Shown here: positions 35,227-46,105 of the stretch, piece by piece | Layout of the letters: each line of letters begins with the position of its first letter | How positions within the stretch are numbered: the first letter of the stretch is position 1 | Notes under the pieces: model-generated | Database searches by the model: none | What the model was told of the DNA's origin: nothing | Seen by the model: only the letters and a program-made list of their open reading frames with translations | Position numbers and translations under genes: made by a program | Source of the DNA: Solea solea | Taxonomy: Eukaryota > Chordata > Actinopteri > Pleuronectiformes > Soleidae | DNA length: 64,000 nucleotides | Direction of reading: 5' to 3' | NCBI RefSeq assembly: GCF_958295425.1 | Contig: NC_081144.1 | Location: forward strand, 27,864,327 to 27,928,326

Positions 35227-38200
35227 ATGACTTCACTTGCTTTATTGTCTTTGCTTTACTTTGCTGTCAGTGTCCTCACTTTAACTGATAGCTTACTTTC
35301 CAGCATCACCACTGCAGCTGCACCAGCAGCCTCAAAGTGCACTCTTCTAAACGGCTTCCAGCCAGGCTTTGTGGTCCAGGGTGACTATGTCATCGGTGGG
35401 ATTTTCCCCATTCATTTTAATCTGAAAATGCCAGACCTTAACGGCACCTACAGACCACTGCCAATAAATTGCAATGGGTGAGTTTCATAGATGATAGTAG
35501 GAGGATTTGACTTACTTTTTCCTGTGAATTATGTCTAATTTTGCACTCTTAATATAAAATGGACTGAATGTGTTTATAATCATTAGAGTTTTAAATGAAC
35601 AGACTACATTCATCTGTATCAGCCACAGAATTGATCCCAGGGTTTTCCGGTGGGCTCAGACTATGAGACTGGCAGTGGAGGAGATAAACCAGAATCCAGT
35701 GCTGTTGCAGAATCGCACTCTGGGCTACAAAATCTTTGATTCATGTGGATATCCACTGACAGGACAGAGAGCTGTTTTATCGATGCTGAATGGAGTGAGT
35801 GAGGAAAACTCTTCTATGTGCACAAATGCCTCATCACTCCTCGCTGTGATTGGGGCTGCTGGATCTTCTCAGTCTATTGTTGTGTCAAGAATCCTGCAAA
35901 CATTCAGGATCCCCATGGTAACACTGACTTGTATTTATATCAATCATCACAAAAATGTTCTTCTTTTCTCAGTAACACTGCAATCTGTTTTTACACAGAT
36001 CAGCTACGCTTCTACATGTGCATGTTTGTCAGACAGACAAAAATATCCAACCTTCTTCAGAGTAGTTCCTAGTGATGACTACCAGGTAAAATGTAAAACA
36101 TGTGGTCAATTATTGTTTTCAGTCAAAGCTCAACACATTTACTACTCTGTCATCAGAAATAAGTATTACAACTGCCTTTAAAGCTTTAAACTGTCAAATT
36201 AAAACTACAAATAAAAAAGAGGCAAATCTTCAAACACTAAGAAACTGATTTGAATATATAGAGTTTCCTCTTTCTTATATTATGTTAGTGTTCTTTTCAG
36301 GTTTGGTCATTATAATAATCACAGTTGATAATCCTTTATTGTTATAATCCTTATTATTGATGTTTGGTGATGTCTTTCTAATTGTTTAAGAGTCTTATAT
36401 ATACACAGCACAGCTTACATTTTATTAAGATGGAACAATGCTTATATGTGTCGTCCCTATCCAATAATACATCAATAATTATTTGTTGTGCCAAACTTCC
36501 ATGCTTTATCATTTACAGAATACAGACATGTTATAACAGGGTACAACACCAACTAATTTATGAAGCCATTGCTTTTCATTTATGAAGGTTTTTTAATGTC
36601 TGTGATGTGAAACTGAGTGAGTTGATTGTCTTTTCTGTTGAGCCCAGGTGAAAGCCATTGCACAGCTGCTGGTGCACTTTAACTGGACTTGGGTGGGGCT
36701 GCTGCGAGGAGACAATGATTATGGCCGCTCTGCTGCAAAAGGTTTACTGAGAGAATTACAGGACACCAAAGTATGTGTAGCTTACCAAGAAATGGTTCCT
36801 CTGCTCTACACTCGCCAGGCGGGACTAAGGATCATGAAGGTATGAAAACACTGTGGAAACTGTTGACTTATACCTTTAAATGTTAAGTGGTCTATATTTA
36901 TATAGAGCTTTTCTAGTGTTGATGACCACTCAAAGCTGCTTTAAACTACAGTTTTGTTATTCAACCATTCACATAAATTCAAACATCTACATATTGCATC
37001 TATGTGGAGCACATTCTTTTTTTTTATCTTTCATACCCATTCACACACTGCTGGCACAGTAATGTGAGGTTCAGTGGCTTGCCCAAAGAAACATCAGCAT
37101 GTAGACTCATGGAGCTAGGAATCAACCCCTCAACCTTTCAATTCAATTCACAATTCACTCTACCACTGACCCACCATTGCTCCTTTAATGTGTTCTTGCC
37201 ACAAGATAAAATAATAACAGCCCCTAGGGACTGGGTAGAGTGGTGATTTGATGCTATAAAAAATGAACTGAAGTTTTTTATAGTGGAAATGAGTTTCTGT
37301 TAAATACACTTTGCTGCTAACACATATTAAGACATAGAGCCATTAAAGCTCCTATTTGTGGACCTACTGTGGTCAATAAATTTAGACACTCCAGGAGAAG
37401 ACTGTGTGTTTGTCTCATTTTCATCCATTTATCTCATCATGCCCATATTATATCCAGAAAGGAGGAGAGAGTCATGACATGAATTGTAACTCATTCTTCT
37501 CATTCTAACCCAAAAAAAACCTTTCCTAAGAACATCATGTAACTAAGTCCACAATAGGTCAGTCCATGTGCTTTCAATCAACAAACGACAAAAGGATCAG
37601 AATTCTAAAACACAAGACAATATCCAGAAAATGAAGAGCTCATAACAAGAGGAAGATGAATAATGTCACAGGTGGAACTATTGGGCAGAGCAGAAAATCT
37701 CAATGTGTGAAGTCAAGAGACAATGTTAGTGAAATGATGAAATGATGAATCATGTAAACAAAAACATGACCTGACTTTGTTGAACAAGTATTTTCTTCAA
37801 AATGAATAGAATAGAATAGAATAGAATAGAAACTTTATTTGTCTGACACCAAGTGGTGTTACACACACACAAGACATTAAAAAAGACCTAAACAAAAATA
37901 CACAAGGAAAAAGTGTATCTAAGAAAACTTGAGTAAACAACACACATTGATACATAAAATAAATAAAAGGACCAGGAGTATATCATTATGGAGTTACTGA
38001 AATTATTTTGCTGTTGAGGGTTGAAATATCGAATTATACTAAGGTCTATAGAAATTCTAGTTTTTCACTGTGTACATCTGGATTTTTCTTTATGTATGAT
38101 CAAGCGTAAGGACCCAATTGGGCAGCAAGGTAGAGACAGATGGTATGCGGTCAGGCTTAGGCCCGATTCAGGGAGATGGACGCCCCTGCCATGTAGAGCC

Positions 38201-41200
38201 CATTAGGGATATGGAGGGTTTGGCAGGGGGGGTGTACCTGGGACGCTGGGTACACTGTTGAGCCCTCTGGAGACGTTGTGGGCGTCAATCGATGAAACGT
38301 CGATGAAGCAGGGTGCCCACCTGATGACCCCAATGACATAGCTTACCCTCCTTTTCACCACTCCATACTGACTGCTACTGTCAAGAGTTTCCTATTAAAG
38401 GGATTGAAACATCTAGTTCTATTAGCTTTACTCAGTTTAGTTTTTGTCTCCTTGTACAACCCTGTCATCTACATTATCTGACCCTCTGTAAAGGTGATGC
38501 GTAGCTCTACTGCAAAAGTGGTGTTGGTATTTGCAACTCAGGGGGAGATGAGACCTTTCTTGAGAGACTACATGACTCAGAACATTTCTGGAATCCAGTT
38601 GGTGGCGATTGGTGCCTTGGTCAAAGCCTCAGTCTTTTCAGGGAGAGAGTATTACCCTTACTTGGGAGGAACCATTGGGTTTAGCAACAGAAACGGTCAT
38701 ATCTCCAGACTGGGTGACTTCCTGCAGACAGTAAACCCTAAGAGATATCCTGACAATGTGCTGGTGCATGAGCTATGGGAGTCTCTGTATGGTTGCAGTC
38801 CTTTTCCATCCTCTGTCACCCAGATGCCGCCGTGCTCAGGGCAGGAGTCTGTGCTGGAACAGCACTCAGCCTACATGAATACATCCAGCCATAAAGTCGA
38901 ATATAATGTTTATAAGGCTGTATATGCCATTGCTCATTCCCTGCACAACCTCCTTCTCTGTCAGCCAGGGAGGGGCCCTTTCCAGAACAACTCATGTGCT
39001 CAGAGCAACAACATACACCCTTGGCAGGTACTGTATAATCCACTATTTCTATACCATTACACACTGTGGGTCAAAGCCCAATGGTGGGCCTTGTAAGAAT
39101 TGTCGGTGGAATTCAGACCACGATAATTATCTCCCATTTAACAAAGTCATGTAACATACTGTACATATGACAGACCTATTTTCTGTGTAAAAAATTATAA
39201 ATATAAATCTTAATTAAACATGTTTATGAATATTTTTAAATTGTTCATTGTTCCATTGTAAACACAGCACTGGACTTCTCACTTATGGCCAAAAAGATAA
39301 TTACAATTATTTCTGATCGATATTGACGTTGATTGACTTAGCAATGTGGGTCAACATGTTTTAATTTCCATGTGATGTGTTCACTTTACCGTTCTATTAC
39401 ATTTCTACTGCTGTACAAATTTAGGCTGTGGATTTTTAGGGGCCTTAAATCTCCAGACTCTGAAGACTGAAAACCTTGTTTGGGCAACTCAGTGATTCAT
39501 TGTGTGAATTTCCTAATTTTCAAGCTGCAACACTACCTCCAGGAAGTGAACTTTCAGATTGCTGGTGAGGAGGTGGACTTTGATGCCAAGGGCGACTCTG
39601 TACCCTATTATGATATCATTAACTGGCAGAGAGGCACAGAAGGAAACATCGAATTTGTCAACGTGGGTTTGTTTGATGGAACCAAGGCTATTGGAGAGGA
39701 GCTGTTGATCCAGGAGGACAGGATAATGTGGGCAGGACATCAGAGTGAGGCAAGCTGCTCACACTGTGTTTTTACCTTCATCAGATGCCAACTGTTGAAG
39801 TTCTGTAGGTTGAGATGGAGGTAAGTCAGGTGGACAGAACAGACTGGATCTGATACAGGGTCATTTGTTTTCATACACAACAGAGATTCAAAACCCAGCT
39901 GTGATTGGTGACCTACTATCCACTGTTGTTTTCCTCATGGATCTGACCCGTCCTAGGTCTGTCCCTACCTGTTGTCTTATGTCAGCTGGGATTGGCTCTG
40001 GCTCTTCGCGACCCTCATGTGCAGGATATAGCAGTAGACAATGAATGAATCATTCTTCATGACATTAAATACTTCTCATAGATCTACAGCCAAATATATT
40101 TAACTGAACCACAGGTTATGGAATAGCTTTTGGGCAGGAACCCAGTCCTTAGTGTAAAGCTTGTAACCATGTGAAAATCAAAAGGTTGTTTGATGGCTAT
40201 CATACCTGTGAACTAGACTGACATCTGCAGACCAAATATATCTAATCAACATAAAACTCAAAACACTGTGTTAAACACACTTGAGAAACTAGAAGTAACA
40301 AATACTTTATTGACATGTGGTTTTGAGGAATTTTCCACCTGTCAATAGATTAACCAATGAAATTGACCAATATCAGCACATGGTCTTTCCACTCTAGGTG
40401 CCAGTGTCTGTGTGCAGTGCCAGTTGTCTTCCAGGATCTCGGAAGGCTGTCCGTCATGGGGAGCCTATCTGCTGCTTTGACTGTGTACCATGTGACAGCG
40501 GCAAAATTAGCAATCAGACAAGTGAGTTCGAGCTGAACAATAAAAAGTCAAAGCAAATCCATTCTTACAATTGTAGTAGAGAAGTAATGCAATACTGAAA
40601 TTGTTCATACTTTCTTACCTTTAGACTCAGTAGATTGTACAATTTGTCCTGAGAACTTCTGGTCAAACAACGACAGAACAGCCTGCATCGCCAAGAAAGT
40701 GGAGTACTTGACCTTTGATTCATTGGGAATAGCCCTGACAGTGATGTCTGTGGTGGGCGCCTGCTTCACTCTGGCTGTCTGTGGAGTCTTCTTCTGTCAC
40801 AGACACACAGCCATTGTCCGTGTGAATAACTCTGAACTCAGTTTCTTCATACTGTTTGCACTGACTCTGTGTTTCCTCTGTTCTCTGCTTTTCATTGGAA
40901 AGCCAACATATTGGTCCTGCATGCTGCGCCACACTGCCTTTAGCATCACATTTTCACTGTGTATTTCCTGCATCCTGGGGAAGACCCTTGTGGTACTGGC
41001 TGCATTCACTGCCACCAGGCCAGGGCACAACATCATGAAGTGGCTGGGGCCTAAGCAGCAGAGGACCATTATTTCCAGCTGTACTCTGGTTCAGGTGGTT
41101 ATCTGTGCTGCCTGGCTCATTGATGCTCCCCCGTTTCCATCCAGAAATACACACTATGAACATTCAAAGATCATAGTGGAGTGTAGTGTTGGCTCTAGCC

Positions 41201-41526
41201 TGGCATTCTGGTGTGTTCTTGGATATATTGGTCTACAGGCCTGTCTGTGCTTTGTATTGGCTTTTCTGGCTCGAAAGTTGCCGGGAAACTTCAATGAGGC
41301 CAAGTTCATCACATTCAGCATGCTGATCTTCAGTGCTGTGTGGCTAGCATTCATCCCTGCTTATATCAGCTCCCCTGGAAATTATGCAGATGCAGTTGAG
41401 TCATTTGCCATCTTGGCCTCCAGCTTTGGCTTATTGTTCTGCCTGTTTGCTCCAAAGAGTTACATTATTTTACTGAAGCCGGAAAAGAATACAAAACAGC
41501 ACCTGATGGGGAAAGAAAAGAAATGA
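35227..41526 (+). CDS. OlfC-A: olfactory class C GPCR (V2R-like; extracellular calcium-sensing receptor-like)
   Basis: Eight exons: 35227-35477, 35629-35917, 35999-36085, 36648-36839, 38494-39027, 39525-39749, 40398-40521, 40625-41526; 2604 bp, 867 residues, no stop. Residues 1-22 are a hydrophobic signal peptide. About 30-500 form the Venus-flytrap domain, with [26 protein letters not shown] and DNDYG lining the expected ligand cleft. About 527-590 are the Cys-rich domain ([23 protein letters not shown]). About 595-845 hold seven helices, with [10 protein letters not shown] and [12 protein letters not shown]. All junctions are in phase; intron 6 uses GC-AG. Relatives are odorant receptors of microvillous olfactory neurons, many sensing amino acids. 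The usual SEAW motif is replaced by IGAL (about residue 315). Exon limits are inferred without transcripts. Confidence 0.93.
37802..38010 (-). repeat. LINE 3' tail in OlfC-A intron 4
   Basis: An (AATAG)n run followed by AACTTTATTTGTCTG, resembling the 3' end of the minus-strand Rex1/CR1-like LINE at 63107. It lies in the 1654-bp intron 36840-38493. Sequence at 38100-38350 also looks repeat-derived but was not classified. Confidence 0.45.
39750..39755 (+). other. Non-canonical GC splice donor (OlfC-A intron 6)
   Basis: The exon must end after codon GAG (39747-39749) to join in phase with GTGCCAGTG at 40398 and give the conserved VPVSVC junction. The intron then starts GCAAGC, which fits the AG|GCAAG consensus of GC-AG introns. 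The nearby GT (39745) would put the next exon in the wrong frame. Confidence 0.7.
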
Positions 41527-41679
41527 AACACACTTTAATCCAAAGTTATTGAATCAGTGGCAAGTGGACTTGAATAACTAATCATTAAAAAAACATGTTT
41601 GTTAGTCAATGTTGTTTTGAAATTGATATTTCTTTATAGATATGACTCTGTAGTGACAATTGTACAAAACTGATACATC

Positions 41680-41685
41680 ATTAAA
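41680..41685 (+). terminator. Candidate poly(A) signal of OlfC-A
   Basis: ATTAAA about 155 bp after the stop codon; no other evidence. Confidence 0.3.
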
Positions 41686-43315
41686 CTGTGGTTGTGTGAG
41701 ATGTGATAATTATTTAGCTTAGCCATTAGCTTGGACTTGCACAATGCACTGATGCGATGTATTAATATTAGTCAAAGCTCTAGTATCACTTAAATTATTT
41801 TGTCAGCTGGCTAAGGGTATTTTTGTTTGGATTATGTTGCTAATCCAAAAATGTTGTTATTCAGGATTATAAAAATTACACTTAACAAAATCTATTAAGG
41901 ATGGAAAATATATTGTGGCTCCACTAACAAGACAAAACACGTACAAATCATTGATAAGAAACATGATAAGAGGATATTGGAAGATTACATCATTTATTAC
42001 TGTTATTTATTTATTTTTAATAATCAAATTAATGTGTGTCTGAACATGTCTGAATTCAATTACTTTTTCAGTATTTTATGATTATATTTCCAGAATGAAT
42101 ATGGTTATTTTTTGTGAAGCTGAACTGGATTTTCCTGGATGTCATTAAACGCATCATAGCTTCGTGGACCTGCTCTAGTAGTATTGCTGGCCTTTCGTTG
42201 AAGGCGCTATTTCCTATTTGGTTATAACTTTGACTGACGTGTGTTGTCAGCCAATCAAAATGTGATGCATAGTGACAGAACGCCCCAGGCCCAGCGATGT
42301 GTCTGGCGCTAGCCCCCACTGTTGTCTTCAACGATGTATGAACCTTTGGCGGGTTTTGAAGTAAGCTATGGCCACTGCATTAACACCACCGATCGATCAT
42401 GTTTCTGATCTCCTTAGTGTGCACATTTCACGGCGATCGTTTGGAGAAACAAAGGAAATTATTTCAAGAGGAAGACCTACATCGAAGAGGTACATCATTT
42501 ACAGTAGTTCGAGTGTTAATGATACATTTATAAGTTAGAAGTGGTGAGGACAAAACTGTGTCATAAATAGTGCCGGGGACGTGTTCCCCGCGTAGCTGAC
42601 CCCTATGCTTATGTGGAAGCTTGAGTGACATAACGGAAGATGTGGTGGTAATGATGCAGTAACCTATACATGCGCAGTGGTGTGCGTGTGAGCTATGGTT
42701 GTTGCAGATCAACTGTCTCATGAATATAGTGCATAATAGTGTGTTTTGTATGTGGTTGTGTTTGTGCGTGTTTTTTTGTTTTTTTTTTACTGAAGGCCCT
42801 GACTGAAACGGTACGCTACTGACAGTATGTTACACTTATCTTCCAGTAGGGGGCACCAAGCAACTGGTGCATGTTTATAAGCTCTGGTTACAATAAAGTA
42901 GAATAGAGGATGTGAATGAATCAGCCACAAATGTATCTGCATAGCTCTGTCTGTGTATGTGAAATTGTTTGCATCTTACACAAAAGGGAGCAACATAACC
43001 CTTTTCATCTGTAATGAATGTCATTTCTGACAAAAGTAATTTCAGAAATACTAAACAGAGACCCAAACACCTTAATATGAAATGGAAAAACATGCAATGT
43101 TGAATGTCATTTAAGAGGAGGAGAAAAGTTCCTGGGGTCATGACAAAATCAGCTCTTAGGAAAAGTACAGTAGTTGAGTCTTTACACTCATCTTTATGAC
43201 AGTTACCAAACAGAAATCATGAGAGACACAAATGTCTGTTGCCTCTTTACATCAAAAATAAATAATAACAGGTACATTATCATATGAGACTGTATATGTT
43301 TGTGTATTTGTCTTT
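41686..43315. other. Gene-free stretch with a dispersed repeat
   Basis: No exon is supported. 42500-42620 shares wording with 15150-15260, suggesting the same dispersed element. A T-rich run lies at about 42770. Confidence 0.5.
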
Positions 43316-43891
43316 GTTTAGGGCCTCAGCTTTTTCCCCACAGTTTGCATTAACCCACTTTAATTCCTGATTGTGGACTACTGTCCAATCCACTCTGTCA
43401 TCAATAAGATGCAAGACTAAGAATGTGATAATGTAGCCTTTATAAAGTGCTTTATCTTGAGCTCTGTCTCGGCACAGTGAAACATTATGACTTCACTTGC
43501 TTTATTGTCTTTGCTTTACTTTGCTGTCAGTGTCCTCACTTTAACTGATAGCATCACCACTGCAGCTGCACCAGCAGCCTCAAAGTGCACTCTTCTAAAC
43601 AGCTTCCAGCCAGGCTTTGTTGTCCAGGGTGACTATGTCATCGGTGGGATTTTCCCCATTCATTATAATCTGAAAATTCCAGACCTTAACGGCACCTACA
43701 GACCACCACCAATAAATTGCAAAGGGTGAGTTTCTTGTATGATAGTGGGAGCATTTGACTTACTTTTTCCTGTGAATTATGTCTAATTTTGCACTCTTAA
43801 TATACAATGGACTGAATGTGTTTATAATCATTAGAGTTTTTAAATGAACAGACAACATTCATTTGTATCAGCCACAGAATTGATCCCAGGG
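43316..43891 (+). repeat. Segmental duplicate of the OlfC-A 5' end
   Basis: Collinear with 35041-35642: promoter region, exon 1, intron 1 and the first 14 bp of exon 2. Identity is high throughout, with small indels. Similarity stops exactly after GATCCCAGGG. Confidence 0.9.
43487..43891 (+). pseudogene. OlfC-B: truncated OlfC-A duplicate (exon 1 plus start of exon 2)
   Basis: Exon 1 (43487-43725) is open. It encodes a signal peptide and the first 79 residues, with five substitutions and a 4-residue (12-bp) gap relative to OlfC-A just after the signal peptide. The GTGAGT donor and CCACAG acceptor are kept, and exon 2 starts at 43878. After 14 bp the sequence changes to unrelated DNA, and no later receptor exon is found before 60.2 kb. 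It cannot make a receptor. The TATA-like box upstream (about 43439) is intact, so a short transcript remains possible. Confidence 0.88.
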
Positions 43892-44160
43892 ATAACTTAT
43901 TTTAGATGTACTTTTGACTTAGTAAATACTACTCAGAATTACTATTTAAATCTACTTAATCATTGCATGTAAAATTAACTTGTGTTTAGTCCATATAACA
44001 CACTTATCTAAGTTGGACGAACTTAGCATTTCTAAGTTATATTTACTTGAATAACAATCTGACGTACTTGCTTAAATCATGCAAACCGATTGCACTTAAA
44101 AAAAACAAGTCACTTCAGCAATCTAAGTGCCTCAAATATCTATACAAGAATGAAAACCTA
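43892..44160. other. Unclassified insertion-like sequence
   Basis: AT-rich sequence directly after the OlfC-B breakpoint, with no recognised element. Confidence 0.4.
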
Positions 44161-44960
44161 ATTCTGATCATGGCACCCCCTGTGGCGGACGTGTTTGCTC
44201 GCTCCGCTCTTATATGCCGGCTATATTTTATTGTTTTAGTGTGTTTTCTTTTTGCTTTCCTTACTAAATGCTTTGCACTGATAACTTACAACAGGCAGGC
44301 ACTACTGGACATTGGTAGCTTCCACAACCACCTGGATTTTACCTTTCCTATTCCACAGGTCATTGTTCGCTCCCGCAGCCGCCACCACCACCACCATGCA
44401 GGCCGACGCCCCAAGCTCGAGTGAGCGCGCTGACCCCACTGTTTACATCCCCCCCGGGCCAACTCCGCCGCAGCATTCGGCGCACTCCATGACAGCATCA
44501 GCGTGCTGGAGACGGTTCATCCCGATGCTGTTTTCATCACAACTGGAGACTTTAACCAGTGCAATTTACGGACTGTATTCCCCAAATGCTATCAGCATGT
44601 GGACATTCCCACCCGTGAGAAGAATACCCTGGATCATGTGTACAGCAACATCCGTGATGCATACAGGACTGCACCCCACCCCCACTTCGGACACTCTGAC
44701 CACATCGCTCTGTTTATGTACCCTGCCTACAGACAAAGACTGAAAGCAAGCAGACCCAGCCATAAAATACATACAACTCTAGAACTCAGACACTGAAAGC
44801 ATCCTGCAGGACTGTTTTGCTATGACTAGACTGGGATGTATTTAGAGCTGCAACCACTTTGGAGGACTCATCTGTCAGTGTGCAGGACTATGCTGAGTAT
44901 GTCACTGGGTACATTAGCACCTGTGTTGATAACATCGTGCCCACCATACAGGTCAGAAAG
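44161..44960 (+). pseudogene. Rex1/CR1-L2-like LINE endonuclease fragment
   Basis: Frames in order: an N-terminal segment (LITYNRQALLDIG), then AVFITTGDFNQCNL, NTLDHVYSNIRDAYR and HFGHSDHIALFMYPAYRQRL. The last contains the SDH endonuclease motif. A linker (SVSVQDYAEYVTGYI) ends at about 44960, where family R sequence starts. Frames shift several times. It is the same clade as the fragments at 56740-58390 and 63107-64000. Confidence 0.75.
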
Positions 44961-46105
44961 TGTTGGTGGTGTTCCACTTGCTGTACGGAGGTGATCTTTT
45001 GCACACGTTTAAGACAGGTCCCTGCTGTCACATATAAGGTTTCGTGCAAATTGGACAATGTACGGCAAAGTCAGAGGGCACTTCCTGTTTAAAATGGCTG
45101 ACTTCCTGCTCGGTCAACAACGTCTCCGTAAACGTGTTCAGGGAAGGTCCCGTAACTCACATATCTAGTTGCAAGTGACAATCGGACAATGTTAGACTTT
45201 ACTTCCTGTTTCGGGCGTTCCACTTCTTGTAGGGAGGTGACCTTTTTACGGAAATGTTGAGGAAGGGTCTGGGGTCCACCATACCAAGTTTTAGTTGGAT
45301 ACAACAATCCCTGTTAGAGCAGCATCAAAAACTATAAATGTAATTCTGTCTGCTGTCACCAGGGGGCGCGCTGTTTTTGAAAATGAATATTTCCATATAG
45401 ACGTGTTTAGGGCCGGACTTTCATCAATCCTAGCAAGTTTGGTTCAGATCGGACGAGGATTGGCAAAGTTGTAAGTTTTTTTTGTTTTTTTTTTGCCACC
45501 AGGAGGCGCTGTTTTCAAAATGTACCGTTTCAGCAACATAGTCGTCTTCAGCAACTAACCATCATCAACTATAGCAAGTTTGGTTGGGATCGGACTTTCC
45601 ATCGCAAAGTTATCAGAGTTTCGTTGTCTGTTGTGAAAAAATCGCAATTATCGCCAACTTTGGCGCCCCCTATCTCATACGCCATACAACATTTTAAAAA
45701 ACTTTTGATAACTTTAAATCCTCAACTTGTCCACAGTGACCTAACCAAGTCTGAAGGTGATCGCACAAAAGCTCTAAAAAAAGTTAATTGAAATACCGAC
45801 GTGTTTTGGCGTGCAATCCAAGATGGCGGCCTTCCTGTAGGATTCACAGGGATGTCGTCACTGACTTTTTTGACCGTCCCACCTAATGAACATGTGTACT
45901 AAGTTTTGTTCATGTACGTTAAATCCTAATACAAGTTTTTTGCATCAGTTTTTAGCCCCACCCACTCATTTTTTGACGCACATTTCCGAAACACTAATAT
46001 ACGTAATTTTACACCAGTTCTGATGTGGTTGCAAAAATTGGTGAGTTTTGGGGCATGTCCAGGGCCTCAAAAACGTGATTTAACTTTGGTGAAGAGGAAG
46101 AAGAA
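44961..46105 (+). repeat. Family R modular repeat, copy R4
   Basis: Opposite strand to R1-R3. Modules with CTCF-like sequences at 45356-45370 and 45496-45510 and a YY1 match AAGATGGCGGC at 45820-45830. It ends in a GAAGAAGAAG-rich tail before ACTAGTACCGC. Confidence 0.75.

Noticed and set aside
39740..39750. Canonical GT donor at 39745 for OlfC-A exon 6
   Set aside because: It would shift the next exon out of the conserved VCSASC frame; the GC donor at 39750 keeps it.
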